Below the pieces are notes generated by a model, which had not been told where the DNA came from, made no database searches, and saw only the letters and a list, made by a program, of their open reading frames with translations. This document shows positions 34,057 through 44,301 of a DNA stretch of 64,000 nt, one piece after another; the stretch's first letter is position 1; each line of letters starts with the position of its first letter. Source of the stretch: Streptomyces sp. ASQP_92 (GTDB taxonomy: Bacteria; Actinomycetota; Actinomycetes; Streptomycetales; Streptomycetaceae). Both the position numbers and the translations under genes were made by a program. The DNA lies in contig NZ_JAODUA010000005.1 of assembly GCF_025399895.1 (NCBI RefSeq), positions 124,001-188,000 on the forward strand. The letters are read 5' to 3'.

Positions 34057-34213
34057 GGGCGCGGGGCGCGCGCGTGCGGGAGGCGGGCGCGCCCGGAGAG
34101 CGGCGGCGGAGGAGGTGGCCGCGCGGCGCGCTCCGGTGTCCGTTTCCCGCCGCACTGCCTCGGCCATACGATTGCGTTCGAAGGATTTCAGCCGCAGGTG
34201 CGCAGGGGGATCG

Positions 34214-34945
34214 GTGGGCGGGTTGTCGCAGGGGTGGGAACGGGCGGACCGGCGGACCGCCGACGAAATGATCGCGGAGGCGCGCAAGGCGCTCTTCGTC
34301 ATGTTCGGCTTCATGGCGGCCATTTGGGCCCTGCAAGTCGTCAACTGGCTGTCCGACTACCGTCTGGACATGGACTTCGGCGTCATCCCGCGTGACATGG
34401 ACCGACTGCCGGGCATCCTGGTCTCGCCGTTCCTGCACTTCGGCTGGAGCCACATCGAGGCCAACTCCGGCCCCCTGTTCATCTTCGGATTCCTGGCCGC
34501 GTACCGGGGTGTGGTGCGGTTCGTGTGGCTCACCCTCCTCGTCGCGATGACCAGCGGCCTCGCCGTCTGGCTCTTCCAGGGCGCGGACACCATGAGCGTG
34601 GGCGCGAGCGGCGTGATCTTCGGCTACTTCGGATACGTGGTGCTGCGCGGCCTGTTCGACCGGCGGCTGGTCGACGCGCTCATCGGTGTGGTGATGGCGG
34701 CGTCCTTCGCCTACCTGGTGACGGTCGCCGTCCCCGGCACCCCCGGGGTGAGCTGGCTGGCGCACCTCGGCGGACTGGTCGGCGGAATGATCGGCGCCTA
34801 CCTGCTGCGCGACGGCCGCGGCTCCGCCCCCGTGGCGGGCGCCACGCCCCCCACCGCGCTGGACCGGCGCGGCACGCCCCCCGCCTCGCCGGACCCGGGC
34901 CGCGCCGAGCTGCACAAGGAACTCCGGGACCTGGGCCTGCTCTGA
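34214..34945 (+). CDS. Rhomboid-family intramembrane serine protease
   Basis: About 243 residues with six hydrophobic segments. The conserved HFGWSHIEANSGPLFIFG segment provides the oxyanion-hole His and Asn. SVGASGVIFG (~residues 128-137) contains the nucleophile Ser in GASG, and WLAHLGGLVGG (~182) contains the catalytic His. It should cleave transmembrane substrates. GTG 34214 (AGGGGGA just upstream) is chosen; ATG 34268 would start closer to the first helix. The C-terminal 60 residues are cytoplasmic and end in the charged ELHKELRDLGLL. Confidence 0.88.
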   Translation: MGGLSQGWERADRRTADEMIAEARKALFVMFGFMAAIWALQVVNWLSDYRLDMDFGVIPRDMDRLPGILVSPFLHFGWSHIEANSGPLFIFGFLAAYRGVVRFVWLTLLVAMTSGLAVWLFQGADTMSVGASGVIFGYFGYVVLRGLFDRRLVDALIGVVMAASFAYLVTVAVPGTPGVSWLAHLGGLVGGMIGAYLLRDGRGSAPVAGATPPTALDRRGTPPASPDPGRAELHKELRDLGLL

Positions 34946-35080
34946 GGTCTCGCCCACCACATCCACCTCCCGGACCGGCGGCCGGGGCGACTCGGTGCCG
35001 TGTGGGCGGGCGCCCGGGCCCGGCCGGGTCCATCGCGATATTCGGTGCCGTATCGGCCGACACGAGCGCAGACTCGTCCC

Positions 35081-35698
35081 ATGGCGGACATGGGGGCGTT
35101 CCGGGAGGCGGTCGGTCGCTGGGCGGCCGGGGGCCCCGGCGGGCGGGCGACGGAGCTGGCGGCCGAACTCGGCCTGCGGACGGCGGTGTTGCTGGAGGGG
35201 CCGAGCGACCTCGCGGCCGTCGAGACGCTGGCCGCCCGGCGCGGCCGGGACCTCGGCGCCGAGGGCGTGTGTGTCCTGCCGATGGGCGGGGCGATGAGCG
35301 TGGGCCGCTACGCCGGCCTCCTCGGCCCGCCCGGTCTGGGCCTGCGTCTGACAGGGCTGTGTGACGAGCGGGAACAGAGCTACTACGACCGCGCTCTGCG
35401 GCGGGCTCGGGCACCACGCCCGGGGTTCTTCGTGTGCGCGGCGGACCTGGAGGACGAGCTCATCCGTGCGCCGGGCCCGGCCGCGGTCGAGGCGATCGTG
35501 GCGGCCGAGGGCGATCTGCGCGCCTGGCAGACCTTCCTGCGCCAGCCCGCCCAGCACGGCCGCCCCCGCTCGCGGCAACTGCGTCGGTTCCTCGGCACGA
35601 AGAAGGGCCGCAAGATCCGTTACGGCCGTCTCCTGACGGAGGCCCTCGACCTCGCCGCCGTACCGGCCCCGCTCGACGCCCTGCTGGCCAACGTGTGA
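35081..35698 (+). CDS. Stand-alone OLD-type TOPRIM domain protein
   Basis: A 205-residue protein. The TOPRIM signature is clear: strand-Glu VLLEGPSDLAAVETLA (~residues 40-55), GVCVLPMGGAMSVGRY, the acidic GLCDEREQSYYDRAL, and FFVCAADLEDELIRA. These match the OLD-family nuclease TOPRIM domain, but there is no ABC-type ATPase domain. The metal-binding Glu and Asp residues seem present, so nuclease or nucleotidyl-transfer activity is possible. The end RRFLGTKKGRKIRYGRLL is basic and may bind nucleic acid. ATG 35081 is used; ATG 35090 is also possible. Confidence 0.82.
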   Translation: MADMGAFREAVGRWAAGGPGGRATELAAELGLRTAVLLEGPSDLAAVETLAARRGRDLGAEGVCVLPMGGAMSVGRYAGLLGPPGLGLRLTGLCDEREQSYYDRALRRARAPRPGFFVCAADLEDELIRAPGPAAVEAIVAAEGDLRAWQTFLRQPAQHGRPRSRQLRRFLGTKKGRKIRYGRLLTEALDLAAVPAPLDALLANV

Positions 35699-35791
35699 CG
35701 CCTGACCGCTTGGCGGCCGCCAGCTTGAGGGGGGCCGCGTAGGAGGTGTCGTACGGGGACGATCCCGGGCCGGCGCCCCCCTGCGCGGTCG

Positions 35792-37042
35792 TCAGGCCCC
35801 GGCTCGGGCCCCAGCTCCGGCCCCGGCCCCGGCCCCGGCCGTGAAGGTGACCGCGTCCGCATCCGCCTCTACGTCCGCACCCGCACTTGTGTCCCCCCGC
35901 CGACCCAGCGCGTCCGAGGCGCGTGCCGTGATGTAGAGGGACGCCGCGAGCGTGAGGACGAGGGCGGCGCCCACGGCGACGATGCCGCCGTTCGTCACGG
36001 CCCGCGCGTCCCCGGCCTCCGTACGGGCGGAGCCGCTCAGGAAGGGGATGACGGCCAGGACGGCGCATCCGAGGGCGACTTCGGCCCACACCACCTTAGG
36101 GAAGTGACGCAGCGTCAGATGCAGGAGGGAGGCCGTGGCGTCGGTGCGGCGCGCCTGTGCGATGCGCGGCATCAGCCAGAACTGGTTGACCCCGCCCGCC
36201 ACGACCATGGCGAGTACCAGCGCGATCTTGATGAGCAGGACGAATCCGTAGGTGGTGGTCCACAGTTGCCCGATGCCGCCGACGTGCTTCCAGCTCATCC
36301 ACAGTCCTGAGGTGAGTACGGCGCCGACGCAGACCAGGGCGACCAGGCTGAAGCGCCGCCACAGGTCCGCCCACAGCGCGCCCGCGCTCTCGCTCAGCCG
36401 GCCCCGGCTCGTGGCGAGCGCGGCGAGGACGGCCAGACCGCCGACCCAGACCGTGCCGCTGATGATGTGCGTCTGAGCGAAGAGGATGTCGAACACCTTG
36501 TCCGCGTCCTTGGGCGCGGTGGCCGGCACCGCGCCGACGAGCGTCACGGCGAGGGCGAGCGGCAGCGCGGTGCGGGCGAGCGCGTCGAGGTGTCTGCGCG
36601 CCCGGGGAACGAAGAGCGCGATCAGCGTGGCGGAGGCCAGGATGACGAGGATGTTCTGCACCGTGTAGATCGCGCCCTGGGCCACCCATGTGCCCTTCGC
36701 CGCGGGGGCCGTCAGAACGTCCCCGATCCGGCCCGGCAGTAGGGCCTCGCCGAACGGCATGCCCTTTCCGGCCCGCGCCACGCGCCCGGCGAGCTGGAAG
36801 TAGCCCGACACCAGCAGGGCGACCCCGGACCAGGCGAGGTACAGCGCGGTCCGGCGACGCAGTACGTCGACGTCGCCGCGCTCGTTCCCCGGCGTACGCA
36901 GGGCCGGGCGAACGGTCGTCGCGTAGGTGACGGTGGCGCCGATGGCCCCGGACAAGCCTGTGAAATAGCCCGTTTTGGTGAGGACTCGCCAGAGCGGGGG
37001 TGTGGTGTAGCCGGCCGAGGCGGCCAGATGAACGAGGGTCAT
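35792..37042 (-). CDS. CopD-family membrane protein
   Basis: A 416-residue integral membrane protein with about nine membrane segments. It has the CopD-domain core HIISGTVWVGGLAVLAAL and, later, FVLLIKIALVLAMVVAGGVNQFWLMPRI. CopD proteins take part in copper uptake or resistance. The C-terminal ~30 residues are a low-complexity Ala/Gly/Asp tail (GAGAGAGARAGA) produced by GC-rich repeats. An iron box overlaps the start region (37044-37062), suggesting that iron rather than copper may control it here. Confidence 0.87.
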   Translation of the reverse strand: MTLVHLAASAGYTTPPLWRVLTKTGYFTGLSGAIGATVTYATTVRPALRTPGNERGDVDVLRRRTALYLAWSGVALLVSGYFQLAGRVARAGKGMPFGEALLPGRIGDVLTAPAAKGTWVAQGAIYTVQNILVILASATLIALFVPRARRHLDALARTALPLALAVTLVGAVPATAPKDADKVFDILFAQTHIISGTVWVGGLAVLAALATSRGRLSESAGALWADLWRRFSLVALVCVGAVLTSGLWMSWKHVGGIGQLWTTTYGFVLLIKIALVLAMVVAGGVNQFWLMPRIAQARRTDATASLLHLTLRHFPKVVWAEVALGCAVLAVIPFLSGSARTEAGDARAVTNGGIVAVGAALVLTLAASLYITARASDALGRRGDTSAGADVEADADAVTFTAGAGAGAGAGARAGA

Positions 37043-37043
37043 G

Positions 37044-37062
37044 AAAGGTGAGGCTAACCTAA
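37044..37062. promoter_or_regulatory. Iron box (DmdR/DtxR-type operator) at the copD start
   Basis: On the minus strand, TTAGGTTAGCCTCACCTTT matches about 16 of 19 positions of the actinomycete iron-box consensus (TTAGGTTAGGCTCACCTAA type). It ends two bases before the copD start codon and lies between copD and the MFS pseudogene. Confidence 0.7.
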
Positions 37063-37087
37063 GTAACTCGGTGGTTGGTCACCTGGT

Positions 37088-38315
37088 TCACACCTCGGAC
37101 GGGATCGGTGCCGCTTTGTCCCGAGTGGTCGGTATGGCGCCGTCCCCGAGCGGAGATCCCCGGCGCAGGGCCCGGCGGACGATGGCGGGCGCCGCGAGTC
37201 CCGCCAGGGCGAACAGGGCCCCGACGACATACCAGCCCGGCCGCCCCCAGGTGATGCACAGGGAGATGAGCAGGGCCGGCCCGGCGGCGTCGGCCAGGCC
37301 CGCGCCGAGCCCGAATACGCCGAGGTACTGGCCCGTGGCATGCCGGGGAGCGAGCGCGAAAGACAGCTCGAACCCGGCCGCGGCATGCCACAGTTCGCCG
37401 ACCGTATGGACAACTACCGCCGCCAGAAGCAGAGTTGCGGCCGCCCAGCCGGGCAGGCCGGCGGAGAGCGAGATGACCGCGCACGCCACGAGGAAGGCGA
37501 CCCCCGAGCGGCGGTAGGCCACAGCGCCCGACGCCGGGGTGTCGACGTGCCGGCTCGCCCGGACCTGGAACGCGATGACGATGACGGTGTTGAGCAGCAT
37601 CGTGACCGAGATGAGCCAGTGCGGGGCGGTGGTGGCGATGACCAGCCAGAGCGGGACCGCGACGGTGAGCACCTTGAACTGGATCGCCATGACCCCGTCG
37701 AGCAGGTCGCGCAGACCACCGAGGACCGGTCCCGGCGGGCTCCGGCGCGATCGGGGGGAGCAGGAACAGGACGGCCGCGGACGCCGCGAACGCGAGCGCG
37801 TTGCCGGCGACGAGAACCTGGTACGCGCTGTGCGTACCCACCTGTACGGCCCACCCCGCCAGCACCGCCCCCAGGGAGATGCCGACATTGGTCACGGCAC
37901 GCAGGTAGGCGCGAAAGGCCTGCGGCCGATCCCCGCCGTGGTGCCGGATGAGCGGACCCCGCGCGGCGTTTCCGGCACCCTTCGCCCCCATCGCCACGGA
38001 CACTGCGAGCACGAACGGCCAGAACCCGTCCGCGATCAGGAACGCGGCGGTCGCCAGCGCCTGCATCAGGAGAGCGACCCCGTACACCCCCCGCGCCCCG
38101 CGCCGGTCCGCGAGGTGACCCACCCCGATTCCCATCGCGAGGGCGAGGACCCCGGCGATCCCGAGCCCGAGCCCCACCTGATCCGCCGGTATCCGGCGAT
38201 CCTGCGAGAAGTACAGGACTCCGGCGGTGAGGTAGAGGCCGCTGCCCACGGTGTAGACGAAGTTCGATGCCGCGAGCGTGCGTTGAGGCCCGGGGGCCGG
38301 CAGCAGGTGGGCCAT
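37088..38315 (-). pseudogene. MFS transporter broken by a single frameshift
   Basis: From the ATG at 38315 the first ~195 codons encode six membrane segments of a major facilitator (FVYTVGSGLYLTAGVLYF, then VGHLADRRGARGVYG as the loop-2 motif). The homologous second half (GPVLGGLRDLLDGVMAIQF onward, to PIPSEV at 37088) is in another frame. The frames join near 37731-37733, where one extra G in GCCGGGACC (minus strand) explains the shift; removing it restores P-E-P-A-G-P-V-L-G-G. The total span is 3n+1 bases. Either a natural pseudogene or a sequencing error. An intact protein would have ~408 residues and twelve helices. Confidence 0.8.
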
Positions 38316-38500
38316 GGCGAGGTCCGTTCCCTGAGTGGGTGTAAGGGCTGGACCAGCTTGATGTGTATTACGCGTGAGGGCAAGGTCCGGGCGTGAGCGG
38401 GCCGCCGCCGACGACGTACGCCGCCCCGGTAGGCACGGCGGCGGGCCCCAACTGCCTTGTGCCGGGCGCCAGGTGCGTATCGACTTCGGTATGCCTCGGG

Positions 38501-38935
38501 TCAGGTCCGGGGGAAGTGGGCCACGAACCGCCGCTGCCACGGGGTTTCGACCGCGCGCCGGGCGTAGTGCGCCCGTACGTAGGCGACCGCCTCGGCGTTG
38601 GGGATGCCGTCCAGGACGGCGAGACAGGCCAGGGCCGTACCGGTGCGTCCGAAGCCGCCCCCGCAGGCCACCTCCACGCGCTGCTCGCCGGCCCGGGCCA
38701 ACAGGGCGCGCAGCGCCGTCCCGAAGCCGGGCCGGTCGGTCGGCAGCCAGAAGTCCGGCCAGCGCAGCCACTGGCTCTCCCACGCCACCGGCGCGGGCCG
38801 GCGTCCCCGCAGATGGAGCGCGAACTCGGGTACCGCGCCCGGGGGAAGGGGGTTGCGCAGACCGCGACCACGTACCAAGAGCCCCGACGGCAGGCGCAGA
38901 ACACCTTCGGCGGACGCGTCCCACGGGGTGCTCAT
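38501..38935 (-). CDS. Protein-tyrosine-phosphatase-like protein
   Basis: A 144-residue protein with start ATG 38935. The phosphatase P-loop reads ACGGGFGRTGTALACLAVL, fitting C-x5-R (Cys near residue 90, then G-G-G-F-G-R-T-G). An upstream Trp-Pro-Asp (LRWPDFWLP) takes the place of the WPD general-acid loop. These features make an active dual-specificity or PTP-type phosphatase plausible. The C-terminus (VAYVRAHYARRAVETPWQRRFVAHF) matches the helical end of related small actinobacterial phosphatases. It lies upstream of the broken MFS gene on the same strand. Confidence 0.82.
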   Translation of the reverse strand: MSTPWDASAEGVLRLPSGLLVRGRGLRNPLPPGAVPEFALHLRGRRPAPVAWESQWLRWPDFWLPTDRPGFGTALRALLARAGEQRVEVACGGGFGRTGTALACLAVLDGIPNAEAVAYVRAHYARRAVETPWQRRFVAHFPRT

Positions 38936-39126
38936 GCCGGCGAGCCTAACCGGGACCGCCCGGAACTCGAACCCCGCTCCGAGGGGCGGCACAACAGGGG
39001 CGGGCCCGCAACCCCGGTGCCGCCATGCGAGAGCGGACCGGCGGGCCTAGCGTGGAGAAAGGAGTGATGTCCTCGCCTGGGCCTCGTCGTTCGTCCGGGC
39101 GCCCTCGTCCGGCAGGAGGCCTGCCC

Positions 39127-40413
39127 ATGAGGCATTCACAGATTCACTGGCGCAGAGCGTGCGGGGGGATCGCGGCGGCCGCGCTGCTGAGCCTTCCGCC
39201 GGCCGTCGGGAGCGCGTACGCCGTCACGACACCGCCCGCGCCGTCCGCCTCCGCCACGGCGTCCAGTTCCCCGTCCGCCTCGCCGTCCGTGGCCGGCGAC
39301 TCCGGCTTCGCCCAGCTCGACCCGGCCATGGCCGCGCGTCTGGACACCGCCGTCAAACAGGTCATGCGCGAGGCGAACGTGCCCGGCGTGATGGTGAGCC
39401 TCTCGGCGCCCGGCAAGGGGAGCTACGTCCGGTCCTTCGGCGTGGCCGACAAGGCGACCGGCGCCCCCATGACGCCGAACCTCTACATGCGGATCGGCAG
39501 CGAGACCAAGACCTTCACCGTCACCGCGCTGCTCGAACTGGTCGACCAGGGCAAGCTCGGCCTGGACGACCCGATCGGCAAGTACATCTCGGGCGTCCCC
39601 AACGGCGACAGGATCACCCTGCGTCAACTGGCCGAGATGCGCAGCGGGTTGTTCAACTACTCCGAGGACAGCGCCTTCGCCACGGCGATGCTCTCCGACC
39701 CGCGCAAGCCGTTCACACCGCAGCAACTGCTCGACTACTCCTTCAAGCACCCGGTCCTGTTCCAGCCGGGGGAGAAGTTCCTGTACTGCAACACCAACCT
39801 GGTCCTGCTCGGACTGGTCGTCGAGAAGGCGAGCGGAACGCCGCTCAACGAGTACATCGCCCAGAAGGTCCTGAAGCCGGCCGGGCTGACCCACACCAGC
39901 TTCCCGACCGACGCCGCGTTCCCGAGCCCCCACGCGCAGGGCTACACCAACCAGACCCTGTCCGGGAAGGTCGAGGTGACCACGGACTGGAATCCCTCCT
40001 GGGGCTGGGCCGCCGGAGCGATGATCTCCGATCTCCAGGACCTCAAGAGCTGGGCCCGCACGGTCGCGACCGGCACCCTGCTGTCCCCCAGGACACAGGC
40101 GGAGCGGCTGAAGACCATCCCGTCGACGATCCCCGGCGCGGGCTACGGCCTCGGCATCTTCAACATCCAGGGCTGGATCGGCCACAACGGCTCGCTGCCG
40201 GGATACGAGTCCCTCACGATCTACCTGCCCGAGGCGAAGGCCACCCTGGTGGTCCTGCTCAACACGGACATCCTGCACAACAAGAGCGAGCCGAGCACCC
40301 TCTTCGGCCAGGCGATCACCAAGATCGTGAGCCCGGGGCACGTGTTCAACATTCCCGTGGTGGAACCCCGCCCGTCCACCGCGCCGTCGTCCTCGTCCTC
40401 GCCGTCTCCCTAG
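39127..40413 (+). CDS. Secreted beta-lactamase-fold serine hydrolase (D-Ala-D-Ala carboxypeptidase/class C-like)
   Basis: A 428-residue exported penicillin-recognising protein. ATG 39127 is preceded by AGGAGG (39114-39119). A signal peptide ending near GSAYA (~31) is followed by a Ser/Pro/Ala-rich linker. Catalytic elements are SxxK in GSETK (~125-128), YxN as YCN (~219) and the HxG triad replacing KTG (GHNGSLPG, ~352). Streptomyces R61-type DD-peptidases and esterases share this layout. The C-terminal tail is another Ser/Pro stretch. It may trim peptidoglycan or hydrolyse esters. Confidence 0.9.
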   Translation: MRHSQIHWRRACGGIAAAALLSLPPAVGSAYAVTTPPAPSASATASSSPSASPSVAGDSGFAQLDPAMAARLDTAVKQVMREANVPGVMVSLSAPGKGSYVRSFGVADKATGAPMTPNLYMRIGSETKTFTVTALLELVDQGKLGLDDPIGKYISGVPNGDRITLRQLAEMRSGLFNYSEDSAFATAMLSDPRKPFTPQQLLDYSFKHPVLFQPGEKFLYCNTNLVLLGLVVEKASGTPLNEYIAQKVLKPAGLTHTSFPTDAAFPSPHAQGYTNQTLSGKVEVTTDWNPSWGWAAGAMISDLQDLKSWARTVATGTLLSPRTQAERLKTIPSTIPGAGYGLGIFNIQGWIGHNGSLPGYESLTIYLPEAKATLVVLLNTDILHNKSEPSTLFGQAITKIVSPGHVFNIPVVEPRPSTAPSSSSSPSP

Positions 40414-40428
40414 GCTGCAACGCGCGAC

Positions 40429-40457
40429 GGCCCGCCCCCACGGAAGGGGGGCGGGCC
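40429..40457. terminator. Terminator between the serine hydrolase and argG genes
   Basis: GGCCCGCCCCC pairs with GGGGGCGGGCC (11-bp perfect stem, 7-nt loop ACGGAAG) in the 76-bp convergent gap. Confidence 0.8.
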
Positions 40458-40489
40458 GACTCGCCACGGACCGACTCGCTACGGGCTTA

Positions 40490-41972
<1,483 letters not shown>

Positions 41973-42082
41973 ACCTGCCGAGGGGGCGCCTCCCGACTTA
42001 CCGCCGGGCCCCTGCCGGGCCCCTGACGGGCACCGGTTGGGCTCCGGTTGGGCTCCGGTCGGGCCGTGGTCGCGCTCTCGGC

Positions 42083-42361
42083 TCAGCCCGGCCGTTCGCC
42101 GCCGGTTTCGGCAGCCGTACGCGCCCGCGCGGCCGCCTCCGCCTGCGGCGCGGTGGCGAGCGCACGGACCGCGAACTCGGCCGGCAGATCCCGTCCATCG
42201 CCGGCCGGGAGCGCTTCCAGCGCGACGACGACCGCACGCGTATGGCGGTCGGCCAGGGCGAGTGAGGCCTCGATCACCCCCGACGACCGCAGGATCGCGG
42301 CCAGCACGGCCAGCACGGCCAGCACGGCCAGCACGGCCAGCACGGCCAGCACGGCCAGCAC
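42083..42361 (-). pseudogene. Possible C-terminal fragment of a polyprenyl diphosphate synthase
   Basis: The frame encodes a Leu-Ala-Val repeat (from the 9-bp satellite) and then ~65 residues, AAILRSSGVIEASLALADR and ALEALPAGDGRDLPAEFAVRALA. This resembles the last helices of trans-isoprenyl diphosphate synthases. There is no DDxxD motif or convincing start. The assignment is tentative; it may be chance coding-like sequence in a GC-rich spacer. Confidence 0.25.
42301..42361. repeat. 9-bp tandem repeat CCAGCACGG (6 full copies plus partial)
   Basis: A perfect tandem array in the ~690-bp argG/ROK spacer, where no firm gene is seen. The period is a multiple of three, so length changes do not shift frame. 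Confidence 0.95.
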
Positions 42362-42625
42362 CTCGGCGGGATCGCCATGCCCGGACAGGCAGTCCTCGCT
42401 ACTCCCGCGAACCGTGGCGCCCGACTCGCTGTGAGCGAGGATGACCGGCAGTGCGGGGCGCCCGTTGCGGATGTCACTCGTCGGTACGGACGGTCGCCCG
42501 AGGAGAGCGCGATCAGGGGGAATGGCCGCGCGGGCGGGGAGCCGGGCGGCCGGGGAGCCGGGGAAGCTCGGGAGGGCCGGGGCCGGCCGGGGGTGTCGGC
42601 TCGTGTGCGGTCGGCGGAGCCTTGG

Positions 42626-43885
42626 CTACGCGTACGCCAGCGGGTCCCCGAGCACCCTTCGTACGACGCGGCCCGCCGCTCCCCGGGCGGCGTCCCCCGC
42701 GAGCGACGACGCGCGCAGGCGGCCGCTGTCGGGGGGCCACAGGCCCGACACCGTGCGCCGGGACAGTTCGCGGTCGGCGGCGGGAGCGAGCCAGGGCGTC
42801 AGGGCGCGGTAGATGCCGCCGAGCACGACGGCCTCCGGGTCGAAGAGGTTGACCGCACCGGACAGGACGATGCCCAGCATGCGACCGGCGTCGGCCAGCG
42901 CGCCGAGAGCGCTCTCGTCGCCCGCGCGTGCCCGGCGTTCGAGCTCGCTGACGCCCGGCACGCCGGAATCCTCGCCGAGTCCCGCCGAGCGCAGCAGCGC
43001 CAGCTGGCCCGCGTACTGCTCCAGGCAGCCCCGCGATCCGCAGCGGCACCGCGGGCCGTCCGGGTCCACCACGGCGTGCCCGATCTCCCCCGCGAAGCCG
43101 TGCGCGCCGCGCAGCAGTTCGCCTCCGACCACCAGGGCCCCTCCCACGCCGATCTCCCCGCTCAGATACAGGAAGTGGTCCACCCGCTCGGCCGGGGAGC
43201 CGAACCACAGCTCGGCGAGGGCGGCCAGGTTGGCCTCGTTGTCCGAAGTCACGGGCAGGGCAGGGGAGTTGGGGAGGAGATGCTGGAAGGCCTCGCCGAA
43301 CAACGTCTCCGCCTCGACCTGGCTCCAGCCCAGGTTGGGCGCCTGGCGAACGGTGCCCCGGGAGACCAGACCCGGCAGCGCGAGCTCCACGCCGACCGGA
43401 CGCAGGTCCTGCTCGATTGACGAGTCCACGGCGCGGGCGGCGATCCGTGCGGCCCGCTCCAGCACGTCGGCCGCCGGCTGGCCCCGGTTGTCCAGATGCT
43501 CGGTCAGACGGACCCGGTCGGTGCCCGCGAGATCCACCACGCACACCGAGACGTAGTCGACGTTGATCTCGACTCCGGCCCCGGCAGGACCGGTGCGGGC
43601 CGGGATCAGCATGGTGCCGGGGCGTCCGGCCTGGCCGCTGAACGACTTGCCCGACTCCGTCAGGAACCCGCCCCGGATGAGCTGATCGGCGAGCGAGGAC
43701 ACCGCGGCCCGGGTCAGACCGGTACGGGCCGCGGCCCCCGCGCGACTGAGAGCGCTCTCGTCGTGCACGGCCCGCAGTACCAGACTGAGGTTGTGCCGCC
43801 GCACGGTGTCCTTGTCGGCCTTGGGTGCCAGGGGTGTGGCTCGGCTGCGCCGCGAAGTCGGTCGGTCGTCGTCCATATCACCCAT
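42626..43885 (-). CDS. ROK-family transcriptional regulator
   Basis: A 419-residue NagC/XylR-type regulator. The start is the ATG at 43885 (MGDMDDDRPTSR). The N-terminal HTH (~28-85) contains HDESALSRAGAAARTGLTRAAVSSLADQLIRGG. The ROK sugar-kinase-like domain follows, with GEIGVGGALVVGGELLRGAHGFAGEIGH and the zinc motif C-x-C-G-x-x-G-C-x-E (CRCGSRGCLEQ, ~280). Such proteins repress carbohydrate genes and are released by a sugar ligand. Two exact iterated palindromes lie inside the gene (42905 and 43748), the second in the HTH coding region. A 58-bp perfect palindrome with the same core is upstream, so autoregulation at GAGAGCGCTCTC is an attractive possibility (inference). Confidence 0.9.
   Translation of the reverse strand: MGDMDDDRPTSRRSRATPLAPKADKDTVRRHNLSLVLRAVHDESALSRAGAAARTGLTRAAVSSLADQLIRGGFLTESGKSFSGQAGRPGTMLIPARTGPAGAGVEINVDYVSVCVVDLAGTDRVRLTEHLDNRGQPAADVLERAARIAARAVDSSIEQDLRPVGVELALPGLVSRGTVRQAPNLGWSQVEAETLFGEAFQHLLPNSPALPVTSDNEANLAALAELWFGSPAERVDHFLYLSGEIGVGGALVVGGELLRGAHGFAGEIGHAVVDPDGPRCRCGSRGCLEQYAGQLALLRSAGLGEDSGVPGVSELERRARAGDESALGALADAGRMLGIVLSGAVNLFDPEAVVLGGIYRALTPWLAPAADRELSRRTVSGLWPPDSGRLRASSLAGDAARGAAGRVVRRVLGDPLAYA
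42905..42916. repeat. Exact copy of the iterated palindrome (in ROK gene)
   Basis: GAGAGCGCTCTC; the gene uses it to encode E-S-A-L. A second exact copy is at 43748-43759. Confidence 0.9.
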
Positions 43886-43979
43886 GAGCCTAATCCCCGC
43901 CCGGAATGCGGGGGCGGCCCACGAGCCGGGCGCTGTAACGGCCGTCGCGCGGCCGGACGGGTGCGGTGGGGCGGGTGCC

Positions 43980-44037
43980 GGTGGGGCGGCCGGCCGCACC
44001 CCGAGAGCGCTCTCGGGGTGCGGCCGGCCGCCCCACC
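43980..44037. repeat. 58-bp perfect palindrome centred on GAGAGCGCTCTC
   Basis: Both 29-base arms are exact reverse complements with no spacer (arm begins GGTGGGGCGGCCGGCC; centre 44008/44009). It lies ~95 bp upstream of the ROK start and ~265 bp upstream of the DUF6445 gene, in a 416-bp divergent spacer with no other gene. It could extrude a cruciform or form a very stable hairpin in either transcript. It may also act as a composite operator. Confidence 0.95.
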
Positions 44038-44301
44038 CCCGCCAGGAGGGCGCTCGCGCCCCCGGCCGCCGCCCCGCGACGCCGACCGGCCCGCCCGAGG
44101 AAGACACGGGAAAACGGTCTCCTGGTGAAATGCACAGCGATCCCTTACCGCTCCATGGTTCGTTCTTTCCCTCCCTTTTCTTCAAGGTCATTCGCGCTCC
44201 GGACATTTACGAGCCCGTGCCCGATATCCCTCCCACGGCAATTCCCCCGTATTGGCCAAAGGTTGACCTGTTCGGTGGAGAGCCGCAGGTGAGCTGTCAG
44301 T

